The notes: generated by a model not told the origin, from the letters alone. A stretch of DNA of 17,530 bases from Lachnospiraceae bacterium UBA5902 (GCA_002431865.1 DJEI01000076.1:1-17530); one strand, 5' to 3'. Shown: positions 1 to 8,428, counted from the stretch's first letter. Program-made: numbers and translations.

Positions 1-4
1 AGCG

Positions 5-80
5 GAGGGCGCATATGAACGGAGTTCATATTTAGGATGCGCCCGACAACATGCCGACGAGCAAAGCGAGGGGGCAATAC
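5..80 (+). repeat. Structured repeat element E1 (upstream of copA)
   Basis: This is a hairpin-rich element that closely matches E2 at 6354-6430. Stem 1a is GGGCGCAT (7-14) with ATGCGCCC (37-44). Stem 1b is ATGAAC (15-20) with GTTCAT (24-29), closed by a GGA loop. A one-sided bulge ATTTAGG (30-36) separates the two stems on the 3' side. A second, weaker hairpin is possible between TGCC (52-55) and GGCA (73-76). The stems differ from E2 in sequence but pair equally well, which favours a structure selected as RNA or as a palindromic mobile repeat. The distance to the copA start is about 150 bp. The element may continue to the left of the window. Its function is unknown to me. Confidence 0.7.
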
Positions 81-231
81 CCGTGCGGTGGTGGCGTATT
101 TTATGAATATGTAAAACAGAACATTTTAGAACTTCTTAGGTTCAATACATTGTATATGGCATGAACCAATATGGAAATATATGTGAAAGATATATTGGCA
201 ATTTCACAATTAGGAAAGGAGAATTTATTAC
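81..231 (+). promoter_or_regulatory. copA leader with two inverted repeats
   Basis: This 150-bp leader holds two inverted repeats. The first is GGTTCA (139-144) with TGAACC (162-167), enclosing a smaller palindrome ATACATTGTAT (145-155). The second is TGTGAAA (182-188) with TTTCACA (202-208). The ATACATTGTAT core resembles the copper operator of CopY-type repressors (TACANNTGTA) but is one base shorter, so that identification is weak. I see no convincing -35/-10 pair. The copA ribosome binding site AAAGGAG is at 215-221, 10 nt before the ATG. Confidence 0.35.
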
Positions 232-2514
232 ATGGAACAATATAAAGTGAAGGGGATGAGCTGCGCCGCCTGCAGCGCACGTGTCGAGAAAGCGGTCTCG
301 GCGGTGGAAGGCGTGACAAACTGTACCGTGAGCCTGCTCACCAATTCAATGAGCGTGGAAGGAACGGCAGATGCAGCGACAATCATACAGGCGGTCGAGA
401 AAGCCGGCTATAAAGCATCGAAGATGAAAGCCGGAAAACAATCCGGCGGCGCGGAGGATGATGCCGATGTACTGAAAGATACAGATACACCGTTGATGCG
501 GAAACGCCTGATTGCGTCGGTAGTCCTGCTGATCCCGCTCATGTATGTGTCGATGGGACATATGATGTGGAACTGGCCATTGCCGCCGTTCTTCGATGGC
601 AATCACATAGCGATGGGACTTGTACAGCTACTGTTCACAATCGCAATCATGGTTGTAAACCAGAAGTTCTTCGTAAATGGTTTCAAAGGACTCATACACC
701 GGGCACCAAATATGGATACGCTCGTGGCGCTTGGTTCTGCAGCATCCTTTATCTATAGTGTGTATGCACTGTTTGCAATGACCGATGCAGTTGTCAAGGA
801 ACAGGACGAAATGGTTATGCATTACATGCATGAGTTTTATTTTGAATCCGCGGCGATGATTCTGACACTGATCACAGTCGGAAAGATGCTCGAAGCAAAG
901 TCAAAGGGCAAGACGACCGATGCATTAAAAGGCTTGATGAAGCTGGCACCAAAGACCGCTGTTCTAGTCAAGGATGGTGAGGAGCAGACTGTGCCAATCG
1001 AGCAGCTTCATATCGGTGATCTGTTCGCCGTCCGTCCGGGTGAGAATATCCCGGTGGATGGATTTGTCAAGGAAGGAAACAGTGCAGTCAATGAATCCGC
1101 ACTGACTGGGGAGAGTATCCCGGTGGACAAGAATCCGGGTGATCCGGTATCTGCTGCGACACTCAATCAGTCCGGGTATCTGCTCTGTGAGGCAACCCGT
1201 GTCGGTGAGGATACGACGCTGTCACAGATCATTCATATGGTGAGCGATGCAGCAGCGACGAAAGCGCCGATCGCAAAGGTGGCAGATAAGGTATCCGGTA
1301 TATTCGTGCCGATCGTTATCAGCATCGCCATTGTGACATTTGTGGTCTGGATGCTTGTCGGCAGATCGGTTGGATATTCGCTTGCAAGAGCGATTTCGGT
1401 TCTGGTTATCAGCTGTCCGTGTGCACTCGGACTTGCAACTCCGGTTGCCATCATGGTTGGAAATGGTGTGGGTGCAAAGCATGGAATCTTGTTTAAGACA
1501 GCCGTTTCTCTGGAGGAAACAGGAAAGGTACAGATTGTTGCACTCGATAAGACCGGTACGATCACAAAGGGCGAACCGCGTGTGACAGATATCTATCCGG
1601 TTGGCTGTGAGGAGTCGTATCTGATGCATGCCGCATATGCGCTGGAACAGAAAAGTGAGCATCCACTCGCGAAGGCGATCATTGCATGGGGCGATGCGAA
1701 CAACCAGACAGAAGCAGGTGTTGAGGAGTTTCAGGCAGTTTCCGGAAATGGTCTGATGGGCGTCCGGAATGGAAAACATCTGCAGGGTGGAAACTGGAAA
1801 TATATTTCCAGTCAGGTCAAGATAGCAAAAGAGGAAGAAGCTGGGCTACAAAAGCAGGCAGATGTATACGCAACCGAAGGAAAGACACCATTGTTCTTCG
1901 CGGAGGATGGTAAGATCCTTGGTATGGTGGCAGTTGCCGATGTGATGAAGGAGGACAGCCCGGAAGCAATCGCAGAACTTAAAAATATGGGTATCCATGT
2001 TGTTATGCTGACCGGTGATAATGAGCAGACGGCGCAGGCAATCGGCAAGCAGGCAGGTGTCGATGAAGTGATCGCAGGCGTGCTTCCAGATGGAAAGGAA
2101 GCGGTGATCGCGGATCTGCAGAAGAAAGGAAAGGTTGCGATGGTCGGCGATGGTGTGAACGATGCTCCGGCACTGACACGTGCGGATATGGGTATCGCGA
2201 TCGGAGCCGGAACGGATATTGCCATTGACGCGGCGGATGTTGTGCTGATGAAGAGCCGGTTATCCGATGTGCCGGCAGCAATCCGATTGAGCCGTACGAC
2301 CTTGCGGAATATCCACGAGAATCTTTTCTGGGCATTTATTTACAATATTATAGGAATCCCACTTGCCGCAGGTGCGTGGGTTCATTTATTTGGCTGGACA
2401 TTGAATCCGATGTTCGGTGCAGCAGCGATGAGTCTGTCAAGCTTCTGTGTTGTTACCAATGCGCTTCGTCTGAATCTGTTCAAATTCGGAAAGAAGAAGC
2501 GGGAGACAGCATAG
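232..2514 (+). CDS. copA: Copper-exporting P1B-type ATPase CopA
   Basis: The 760-residue protein is a complete heavy-metal P1B ATPase that would pump Cu(I) out of the cytoplasm at the cost of ATP. One N-terminal metal-binding domain carries GMSCAAC (Cys11, Cys14). Membrane helices follow from about residue 90. The intramembrane metal site is CPC at 395-397. The phosphorylated aspartate is D439 in DKTGT, the P1B-specific HP dipeptide is H477-P478, and the hinge motif GDGVND is at 639-644. The last helices carry YN and MSLSS, the pattern of Cu(I)-specific (P1B-1) pumps. Start choice: the ATG lies 10 nt after AAAGGAG, and the metal-binding domain begins immediately. A CopZ-like gene follows 50 bp downstream, as in many copper operons. 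Silver is a possible second substrate. Confidence 0.96.
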   Translation: MEQYKVKGMSCAACSARVEKAVSAVEGVTNCTVSLLTNSMSVEGTADAATIIQAVEKAGYKASKMKAGKQSGGAEDDADVLKDTDTPLMRKRLIASVVLLIPLMYVSMGHMMWNWPLPPFFDGNHIAMGLVQLLFTIAIMVVNQKFFVNGFKGLIHRAPNMDTLVALGSAASFIYSVYALFAMTDAVVKEQDEMVMHYMHEFYFESAAMILTLITVGKMLEAKSKGKTTDALKGLMKLAPKTAVLVKDGEEQTVPIEQLHIGDLFAVRPGENIPVDGFVKEGNSAVNESALTGESIPVDKNPGDPVSAATLNQSGYLLCEATRVGEDTTLSQIIHMVSDAAATKAPIAKVADKVSGIFVPIVISIAIVTFVVWMLVGRSVGYSLARAISVLVISCPCALGLATPVAIMVGNGVGAKHGILFKTAVSLEETGKVQIVALDKTGTITKGEPRVTDIYPVGCEESYLMHAAYALEQKSEHPLAKAIIAWGDANNQTEAGVEEFQAVSGNGLMGVRNGKHLQGGNWKYISSQVKIAKEEEAGLQKQADVYATEGKTPLFFAEDGKILGMVAVADVMKEDSPEAIAELKNMGIHVVMLTGDNEQTAQAIGKQAGVDEVIAGVLPDGKEAVIADLQKKGKVAMVGDGVNDAPALTRADMGIAIGAGTDIAIDAADVVLMKSRLSDVPAAIRLSRTTLRNIHENLFWAFIYNIIGIPLAAGAWVHLFGWTLNPMFGAAAMSLSSFCVVTNALRLNLFKFGKKKRETA

Positions 2515-2520
2515 AAGAGG

Positions 2521-2549
2521 TTGACATTCTATATAAATTCATGTAGTTT
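2521..2549 (+). promoter_or_regulatory. Possible internal promoter before the CopZ-like gene
   Basis: A consensus -35 TTGACA (2521-2526) is followed after 17 nt by TAGTTT (2544-2549), a poor -10. It would allow the small metallochaperone gene to be transcribed apart from copA. Only the -35 box is convincing. Confidence 0.3.
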
Positions 2550-2564
2550 AAGGAGGAAAACAAA

Positions 2565-2816
2565 ATGGAACAGATTATTGCAAAGATTGATGGTATGATG
2601 TGTGGTATGTGCGAGTCACATATGAACGACATGGTAAGAAATAATTTCAAGGTGAAGAAAGTCAGCTCTTCCCATGCGAAGAAGGAGACTGTGATCGTAG
2701 CTGAGGAAGGCTTCGATGATGCAAAATTTACAGAAGAAGTTGAGAAGCTTGGCTACAAGGTACTTGGCATCGAGCACAAGCCTTATGAGAAGAAAGGGTT
2801 ATTTCACAGAAAATAA
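2565..2816 (+). CDS. copZ: CopZ-like heavy-metal-associated domain protein
   Basis: This 83-residue soluble protein has the ferredoxin-like HMA fold pattern with a metal-binding MMCGMC motif (Cys13, Cys16) near the N terminus. It ends in the usual GYKV strand. Family members bind Cu(I) and hand it to the N-terminal domain of CopA, and the position 50 bp behind copA fits that role. It differs from a typical CopZ of about 70 residues in two ways. The motif is M-C-G-M-C rather than x-C-x-A/S-C, and there is a basic C-terminal tail of about 13 residues (HKPYEKKGLFHRK). RBS GGAGG is at 2552-2556, 8 nt before the ATG. The metal is inferred from context and could be another soft metal. Confidence 0.8.
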   Translation: MEQIIAKIDGMMCGMCESHMNDMVRNNFKVKKVSSSHAKKETVIVAEEGFDDAKFTEEVEKLGYKVLGIEHKPYEKKGLFHRK

Positions 2817-2826
2817 CAACGAGTAG

Positions 2827-4125
2827 ATGAACGCAGGCAAGAAATTAAGAAAGTTCATATTTTTAAATGTATTTGCGATGATGGGCATGTCGTGCTACAT
2901 CCTCGCAGATACATTTTTTATCTCCGTGGCAAATGGAACCCTGGGTATCGCAGCGTTGAATCTGACGCTGCCAATCTATGGGTTGCTATTTGCCATTGGT
3001 TCTTTAATCGGAATTGGTTCTGCGACGCGGTATTCGCTCTGCAAGATGACCGATAACGAGACATCGAAGCTGTATTTCTCAAATGCTGTGATGTTCGCAG
3101 TTCTGATCGGAATTGGATTTACACTGCTTGGAAATTCCTTTCCTGCAGAGATTCTGAAGCTGATGGGAGCAGATGCAGATATCCTGTCGATCGGTACGGA
3201 TTATCTGCGTATCGCGATGTTATTCTCGCCATTTTTCATCGCAAACTATACATTTACCGCATTTGTAAGAAATGATAACGCGCCGAACATTGCGATGGCG
3301 GCAACGTTACTTAGCAGCCTGTTCAATATTGTGTTTGATTATGTATTCATGTTCCCGATGCATATGGGGATGCGTGGTGCAGCACTTGCAACCGGCGTGT
3401 CACCGATCATCAGCATCGGTATCTGCATGATCCATTATCTGTCGAAGAAAAATACGATCGTGTTCAAATGGCATCTGCCAAGCTTCAAGCTGCTTGCTTC
3501 CGCGGCAAGCCTTGGCGTTGTGGCGTTTGTCGGAGAGATCGCGAACAGTATCACAACGCTCGTATTTAATTTTATTCTGCTTGCATTATCCGGAAATAAC
3601 GCAGTTGCTGCATATGGTGTGATCGCGAACATTGCACTTGTCGGAACAGCGATCTTTAATGGTGTATCGCAGGGCTTACAGCCGCTTGCGAGCACCTCGT
3701 ACGGACATGGTGACAAAGAGGATGTCAAGAAGATCTTACGGCAGTCACTTGTGATCGCAGTTATTCTGTCAATCGTGCTAGTGTCTGCGGTGTGGGTGTT
3801 CGCGCAGGGACTGGTTGATATCTTCAACAGTGCACAGTCGGCAGAGTTAGCGAAGCTTGCCGTGCCGGGACTCCGGATTTATTTCTTAGGATTCTTAGTG
3901 GCAGCGGTGAATATTGTGTTAGCGGGATTTTTCAGTGCGACCGGACAGGCGCTTGCATCTTCTCTGATTGCGGTCTCACGAGGTATCGTTGTGATCAGCC
4001 TGATGGCATTCGTGCTGTCAAAGCTTTTTGGTGTGACCGGTGTCTGGATGGCATTCCCGATCACAGAGGTCGTGACATTTGGAATCGCGATGGTGATTCA
4101 AGGTGTGAGTAAAAGGAAAGAATAG
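2827..4125 (+). CDS. MATE family efflux transporter
   Basis: The 432-residue protein is almost wholly hydrophobic, with about 12 predicted membrane helices in two halves, the layout of MATE (multi antimicrobial extrusion) antiporters. The N-terminal helix carries the typical stretch ending in ILADTFFIS, and the length is usual for the family. MATE proteins export cationic drugs, dyes or metabolites in exchange for Na+ or H+; the substrate cannot be read from sequence. The start lies 10 nt after the CopZ-like stop codon with no good Shine-Dalgarno sequence, which suggests translational coupling to that gene. A LysR regulator follows 9 bp downstream, so the last two genes probably form one unit, perhaps together with copA and the CopZ-like gene. 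Confidence 0.9.
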   Translation: MNAGKKLRKFIFLNVFAMMGMSCYILADTFFISVANGTLGIAALNLTLPIYGLLFAIGSLIGIGSATRYSLCKMTDNETSKLYFSNAVMFAVLIGIGFTLLGNSFPAEILKLMGADADILSIGTDYLRIAMLFSPFFIANYTFTAFVRNDNAPNIAMAATLLSSLFNIVFDYVFMFPMHMGMRGAALATGVSPIISIGICMIHYLSKKNTIVFKWHLPSFKLLASAASLGVVAFVGEIANSITTLVFNFILLALSGNNAVAAYGVIANIALVGTAIFNGVSQGLQPLASTSYGHGDKEDVKKILRQSLVIAVILSIVLVSAVWVFAQGLVDIFNSAQSAELAKLAVPGLRIYFLGFLVAAVNIVLAGFFSATGQALASSLIAVSRGIVVISLMAFVLSKLFGVTGVWMAFPITEVVTFGIAMVIQGVSKRKE

Positions 4126-4134
4126 GAGTGGCGT

Positions 4135-5043
4135 ATGACTTTACAGCAGCTACGATATGCAGTGACAATTGCAGATATGAAGTCGATGAACAAGGCGGCA
4201 AGTGAGCTTTTTGTATCACAGCCGGCATTATCGAATACAATTCATGATTTAGAGGAAGAATTACAGATAGAGATCTTTCTGCGGACGAACCGCGGTATCG
4301 TCGTGACGACGGAGGGCGAAGAGTTCTTAAGCTATGCCAGACAGATGGTGGAGCTGCAGCAGATGATGGAGGAAAAATATCTGGGCGCCGCAGAACATAA
4401 GCGGAAATTCAGCGTATCCATGCAGCATTATTCTTTTGCAGTGGAAGCATTCATCAAGCTGGCACGGAATTTCTCGCTTGACGAGTACGAGCTCGCCGTG
4501 CACGAGACGAAGACCGGCGAGGTCATCGAGAATGTCAAGAACTTCAGGAGTGAGCTTGGCATCCTGTATCTGAACAGCTTTAACCAGAAAGCACTGCAAA
4601 AGGTATTTGATGCAAATGAACTGGAATTTAAGCCCTTGTTTGACTGCGCGGTCTATGTGTATCTCGCAAGTGGACATCCGCTTGCCGGGAAGGGGTCAAT
4701 TTCCTTCACGGACTTAGAGCCATATCCGTGTCTGTCGTTTGAACAGGGCAATAAAAATTCCTTCTATTTTGCGGAGGAGGTTTTGAGCAACCTCGAATAC
4801 AAGCAGACGATCAAGGCGGATGACCGGGCGACGATGCTCAATCTGATGACCGGATTAAACGGCTATACGCTTTGCTCCGGTATTATCTGTGAGGAGTTAA
4901 ACGGAGATGGTTATACGGCGGTGCCGTTTGCAGGCGAGGAGACGATGACGATCGGGTATCTGAAACGAAAGGGAATCCCGCTCAGCCATCTTGGAAGCCG
5001 TTATATTGAGATCTTAAAGCAGTATGAGAAACGCTGCAAATGA
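4135..5043 (+). CDS. LysR family transcriptional regulator
   Basis: This 302-residue protein has the standard LysR layout. A winged HTH at residues 1-60 contains MNKAASELFVSQPALSNTI and the following DLEEEL linker helix. The remainder is a periplasmic-binding-protein-like effector domain. LysR proteins act as tetramers and respond to a small-molecule coinducer. Here the gene is not divergent from its neighbour but sits 9 bp behind the MATE gene, with its ribosome binding site AGGAG (4124-4128) overlapping the MATE stop codon. Co-transcription with, and control of, the MATE pump is the simplest inference. The effector is unknown. Confidence 0.92.
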   Translation: MTLQQLRYAVTIADMKSMNKAASELFVSQPALSNTIHDLEEELQIEIFLRTNRGIVVTTEGEEFLSYARQMVELQQMMEEKYLGAAEHKRKFSVSMQHYSFAVEAFIKLARNFSLDEYELAVHETKTGEVIENVKNFRSELGILYLNSFNQKALQKVFDANELEFKPLFDCAVYVYLASGHPLAGKGSISFTDLEPYPCLSFEQGNKNSFYFAEEVLSNLEYKQTIKADDRATMLNLMTGLNGYTLCSGIICEELNGDGYTAVPFAGEETMTIGYLKRKGIPLSHLGSRYIEILKQYEKRCK

Positions 5044-5076
5044 AATTTATTCTCATTATAAAAGCGGACGGTTTCG

Positions 5077-5105
5077 TTGACTTTTGAAACATGTCTGATT
5101 ATAAT
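5077..5105 (+). promoter_or_regulatory. Promoter of the nifS-nifU operon
   Basis: TTGACT (5077-5082) and a perfect TATAAT (5100-5105) are separated by 17 nt, a near-consensus housekeeping promoter. A 5-bp inverted repeat GTTTC (5071-5075) / GAAAC (5086-5090) spans the -35 and could be an operator, but it is short. Confidence 0.75.
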
Positions 5106-5148
5106 TTCTCATGGACAAAAGTAAAGAATTAAGGAGGCATTCATAGCA

Positions 5149-6333
5149 ATGAGTGAGTTAATTTATTTAGATAATGCGGCGACAACGAAAGTTGCACCGG
5201 AAGTATATGAAGCAATGAATCCATATTTCCAGGAGTATTACGGAAATGCGGCAAGTGTATACCGCTTCGCTGGCGAGAGTAAGAAAGCGGTTGAGAATGC
5301 AAGAAAGGAAGTTGCAGATTTCCTTGGCGCAAAGCCAAATGAGATTTATTTTACAGGCGGCGGAAGTGAGTCTGATAACTGGGCATTGAAGGGGCTTGCA
5401 TTTGCACTTCGCAACAAGGGTAAGCATATCATCACATCAGCCATTGAGCACCATGCAATCCTGCATACATGCGAGTATCTTGAGAAGCTTGGCTACGAGA
5501 TCACTTATGTCGGTGTAGATGAGAACGGTATCCTGAAGCTTGACGAGCTGGAGAAGGAAATCCGTGAGGATACAATCCTGATTTCCGTTATGTTTGCAAA
5601 TAATGAGATCGGAAGCATCCAACCAATCAAGGAGATTGGTGAAATCACGAAGAAGCATAAGATTCTGTTCCATACAGATGCGGTACAGGCTTATGGACAT
5701 GTGCCAATCAACGTAGACGAATATCATATCGACCTTCTGTCAGCCAGCGGTCATAAGATCAACGGACCGAAGGGGACCGGTATTTTATATGTAAGAAATG
5801 GTGTGAAGATCGAGTCATTCGTACATGGTGGAGCACAGGAGCGTGGAAAACGTGCCGGTACACACAATACACCGGGTATCGTAGGCTTTGGCCGTGCGAC
5901 AACACTCGCAAAAGAGAAGATGGAAGCGCGTACAAAGAAGGAAGTCGAGCTGCGTGATTATCTGATCAAGAGTGTGTTAGACGAGGTTCCATATACGAAG
6001 TTAAACGGCGACAAGGTAAAGCGTCTGCCTAACAATGTAAATTTCAGTTTCCAGTTCATCGAGGGTGAGTCACTTCTGATCATGCTTGACCAGAAGGGGA
6101 TCTGTGCATCCAGTGGTTCTGCATGTACATCCGGATCACTCGATCCATCGCATGTATTGCTTGCCATCGGTCTGCCACATGAGATCGCACACGGATCACT
6201 GCGTCTGACATTGTCCGATGAGACAACCAGGGAAGAAATCGACTATACCGTAGAGGCAATCAAGACGGTTGTAGAGCGTCTGCGCAGCATGTCACCACTT
6301 TATGAGGACTTCGTAAAGAAGAACAAGCAGTAA
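5149..6333 (+). CDS. nifS: Cysteine desulfurase (NifS/IscS type)
   Basis: This 394-residue PLP enzyme takes sulfur from L-cysteine, giving alanine and an enzyme-bound persulfide for Fe-S cluster assembly and other thiolation. The N terminus YLDNAATTKV is typical. The PLP-binding lysine is K203 in SGHKINGPKG, and the persulfide cysteine is C326 in SSGSACTSGSLDPS. That active-site loop is of the group I, NifS/IscS form. HTDAVQA contains the aspartate and glutamine that contact PLP. Length is normal for the family. RBS AAGGAGG (5131-5137) lies 11 nt before the ATG. nifU follows after a 115-bp gap that contains repeat element E2, and the pair forms a minimal Fe-S assembly machine. Confidence 0.96.
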   Translation: MSELIYLDNAATTKVAPEVYEAMNPYFQEYYGNAASVYRFAGESKKAVENARKEVADFLGAKPNEIYFTGGGSESDNWALKGLAFALRNKGKHIITSAIEHHAILHTCEYLEKLGYEITYVGVDENGILKLDELEKEIREDTILISVMFANNEIGSIQPIKEIGEITKKHKILFHTDAVQAYGHVPINVDEYHIDLLSASGHKINGPKGTGILYVRNGVKIESFVHGGAQERGKRAGTHNTPGIVGFGRATTLAKEKMEARTKKEVELRDYLIKSVLDEVPYTKLNGDKVKRLPNNVNFSFQFIEGESLLIMLDQKGICASSGSACTSGSLDPSHVLLAIGLPHEIAHGSLRLTLSDETTREEIDYTVEAIKTVVERLRSMSPLYEDFVKKNKQ

Positions 6334-6353
6334 GCCCATACACAGGATTTTAG

Positions 6354-6430
6354 GAGGACGCATATGTGCGAAGCACATATTTAGGATGTGTCCGACGACC
6401 TGCCGCCGAACGCATGTGAGGGGGCATTAC
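6354..6430 (+). repeat. Structured repeat element E2 (between nifS and nifU)
   Basis: This is the second copy of the element seen at 5-80. Stem 1a is GGACGCAT (6356-6363) with ATGTGTCC (6386-6393). Stem 1b is ATGTGC (6364-6369) with GCACAT (6373-6378), loop GAA. The bulge ATTTAGG (6379-6385) is identical to that of E1, and the tail GAGGGGGCATTAC matches E1 apart from one base. Several stem positions differ from E1 with compensating changes on the other strand. The element ends 2 nt before the nifU ribosome binding site (6433-6440), so it could affect nifU translation or mRNA processing between nifS and nifU. Its function is not known to me. Confidence 0.72.
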
Positions 6431-6448
6431 AAAAAGGAGGTAATGACG

Positions 6449-6916
6449 ATGAGTCAGATTATAGATTACAGTGAAGAGGTTATGGAACACTTCACGAACC
6501 CAAGAAACGTAGGAGAAATCGAGAACGCCAGTGGTGTCGGTACAGTCGGAAATGCAAAGTGCGGCGATATCATGCGTATCTATCTCGATGTCGATGACAA
6601 CCAGATCATCCGTGACTGCAAGTTCAAGACATTTGGCTGTGGTGCGGCTGTTGCAACAAGTAGTATGGCAACCGAGATGATCAAGGGAAAATCCATTCAG
6701 GAAGCCTTGAAGCTTACAAATAAGGCAGTTATGGAAGCACTTGGCGGATTGCCACCAGTGAAGGTACACTGTTCTCTGCTTGCAGAGGAAGCCGTTCATG
6801 CAGCACTCTGGGATTATGCACAGAAGCATAACATCACGATTGAAGGCTTGAAGCCGCCAGTCAATGATATTGACGAGACCGAAGCATTCTACGAGATGCC
6901 GGGTGCAAATGATTAG
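6449..6916 (+). CDS. nifU: Fe-S cluster assembly scaffold, NifU/IscU N-terminal domain type
   Basis: This 155-residue protein belongs to the U-type scaffold family, on which a nascent Fe-S cluster is built from sulfur delivered by NifS. It has the three conserved cysteines: C38 in GNAKCGD (followed by D40), C64 in FGCGAAVATSS and C108 in KVHCSLL. It lacks the ferredoxin-like middle and C-terminal Nfu domains of full-length NifU, as in the stand-alone clostridial form. An open frame extends upstream to 6386 and there is an ATG at 6443. I chose the ATG at 6449 because AAAGGAGG (6433-6440) then lies 8 nt away and the protein begins with the family-typical MSQIIDYSEEVMEHF. It is probably co-transcribed with nifS. 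Confidence 0.94.
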   Translation: MSQIIDYSEEVMEHFTNPRNVGEIENASGVGTVGNAKCGDIMRIYLDVDDNQIIRDCKFKTFGCGAAVATSSMATEMIKGKSIQEALKLTNKAVMEALGGLPPVKVHCSLLAEEAVHAALWDYAQKHNITIEGLKPPVNDIDETEAFYEMPGAND

Positions 6917-6951
6917 AGAATCACACAGACAGTGACAGTGGGAGGAAATCC

Positions 6952-7389
6952 GTGGTTTATACAAGTATGACAATCAAGGCAATGAAGCTTGCCTATCATG
7001 CACATGAGGGACAGGTGGACAGAAGCGGGGTGCCGTATATCTTCCATCCGATTCATCTGGCAGAACAGATGGATGAGGAGGTAAGCTGTACGGTGGCGCT
7101 TCTCCATGATGTCGTGGAAGATACGGAAGTCACGCTTGAAGAATTGGAACAGGAGTTTCCTCCGGCTGTAACGGAAGCCGTGCATCTTTTGACACACGAC
7201 AAATCTGTAGATTATTATGATTATGTACGGAATCTGAAACCGAATGCGGTTGCAAAGAAGGTAAAACTGGCAGATCTCGCGCATAATTCTGATGAGATCC
7301 GCTCGAAAGCGGCCGGCTGCTCCGAAAAGCAGATTCTGCATTGGAGAGAGAAGTACAGCCGGGCAAAAGAAATATTGTTATCCGAATAA
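6952..7389 (+). CDS. Stand-alone HD phosphohydrolase (RelA/SpoT hydrolase-like, MESH1/SAH type)
   Basis: This 145-residue protein carries the metal-dependent HD domain found at the N terminus of RelA/SpoT proteins, with no synthetase, TGS or ACT domain. Visible motifs are HEGQVDRSG (18-26), PYIFHP with H32, the metal-binding H52-D53 followed by E56-D57, and KLADLAHN with D108. All expected metal ligands of a (p)ppGpp hydrolase are present. Family members of this size hydrolyse (p)ppGpp or related pyrophosphorylated nucleotides, but the substrate here is an inference. The start is GTG at 6952, 6 nt after GGAGG (6941-6945). It lies 35 bp behind nifU and is likely in the same transcript. It converges with galR, 8 bp away, with no visible terminator between them. 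Confidence 0.85.
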   Translation: MVYTSMTIKAMKLAYHAHEGQVDRSGVPYIFHPIHLAEQMDEEVSCTVALLHDVVEDTEVTLEELEQEFPPAVTEAVHLLTHDKSVDYYDYVRNLKPNAVAKKVKLADLAHNSDEIRSKAAGCSEKQILHWREKYSRAKEILLSE

Positions 7390-7397
7390 ATCAATTA

Positions 7398-8411
7398 TTA
7401 GCCGTTCTCTTTGACACGGGCACATGATTCCCGGATGACAAGCGGACATGGAATCTTGGCTTTGAGTGGTGTCTTGATGCTGAGATTCGAAGCAACATAG
7501 ACGAGATTTGCACCATGCTGTCCCATATCATACGATGGGGCATGAATGGTTGTAAGTGGAGGGGTTATGAATGTACTGGACTCTTCATCGTTGAATCCGA
7601 CGATGGAGATATCCTGTGGAATTTCATAACCTCTTTCTTTGATTGCCTTCATAGCACCGAGTGCAATCGCATCGTTCGCTGCAAATACAGCCGTTGGCAG
7701 ATTGCCGCTGTCAAGCAGATCAATCATCATATCATAGCCGGACTGCGAGGTAAAGCTTCCTTCCCGTACATAGGTCTCAGCGTCCATTTCCCGATGTTCC
7801 ATATATTTCTTATAAGCGACCGTTCTTGCATCGATGAGCCGCTCACCATCTCCGACATATTCGCAACCGGCAAGCAGGGCAATCTTTGTGTGACCAAGTC
7901 CGGTCAGGTAATCCATGACATCGTAGACAGCACGTTCAAAATCAAGTGTCAGGGATATGATATCATATCCATCGACTGGCATATCCAGGAATACTATATT
8001 GCTGCAGATATCCAGAAATGAATCAATCTCTTTTTTCGAGAATTTTCCAAGACAGATCAGTCCGTTGACAGAGGCAAGCTGTGCCAGACCATCCGGTTCA
8101 TTTGGGAAGATACGCACGACGCGGATGGCATTCTTCATACAGAAATCTTCCACGCCCTGTCTGACGCGGAGATAGTAGCTGTCTTTTAATTCCTGCTCCG
8201 CCGTATACCAGAGGACAATCCCCATCGTAAATACAGGCTTTGCCATCGTTTTTGCACGGGAGGACTTGGTATAGTTTAATTTTTTAGCAATCGCAAGTAC
8301 ATGTTCTCTTGTCTCAGGAGCGACACTTAAAGTAGCATCATTATTTAATATTCTGGATACGGCGCCTGCCGATACACCAGCTTCTTTTGCAATATCACGA
8401 ATGGTAGCCAT
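7398..8411 (-). CDS. galR: LacI family transcriptional repressor of the galactose operon
   Basis: This is a 337-residue LacI/GalR regulator. The N-terminal HTH reads TIRDIAKEAGVSAGAVSRIL, followed by the hinge region and a periplasmic-binding-protein-like sugar domain ending near EESSTFITPPLTTI. It is divergent from galK-galT, and three copies of a TTTACTAAA-type operator lie in the 231-bp gap. It most likely represses galK-galT and itself until galactose or a derivative is present. The reverse-strand start is next to GGAG at 8418-8421. The assignment as galactose repressor rests on gene context and operators; LacI family sequence alone does not define the sugar. Confidence 0.9.
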   Translation of the reverse strand: MATIRDIAKEAGVSAGAVSRILNNDATLSVAPETREHVLAIAKKLNYTKSSRAKTMAKPVFTMGIVLWYTAEQELKDSYYLRVRQGVEDFCMKNAIRVVRIFPNEPDGLAQLASVNGLICLGKFSKKEIDSFLDICSNIVFLDMPVDGYDIISLTLDFERAVYDVMDYLTGLGHTKIALLAGCEYVGDGERLIDARTVAYKKYMEHREMDAETYVREGSFTSQSGYDMMIDLLDSGNLPTAVFAANDAIALGAMKAIKERGYEIPQDISIVGFNDEESSTFITPPLTTIHAPSYDMGQHGANLVYVASNLSIKTPLKAKIPCPLVIRESCARVKENG

Positions 8412-8428
8412 AGAAAACTCCTTTCAAA

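Noticed and set aside
1222..1779. 185-residue minus-strand frame opposite copA
   Set aside because: Shadow of the copA coding frame, with no RBS and a composition unlike a folded protein.
5071..5090. Fe-S responsive (IscR-like) operator at the nifS promoter
   Set aside because: The inverted repeat is only 5 bp and does not resemble a known IscR/RrF2 site; no such regulator gene is adjacent.
6386..6448. Longer nifU start at 6386 or 6443
   Set aside because: 6386 lies inside structured element E2 without an RBS, and 6443 is only 2 nt from the Shine-Dalgarno; 6449 gives normal spacing and the conserved N terminus.
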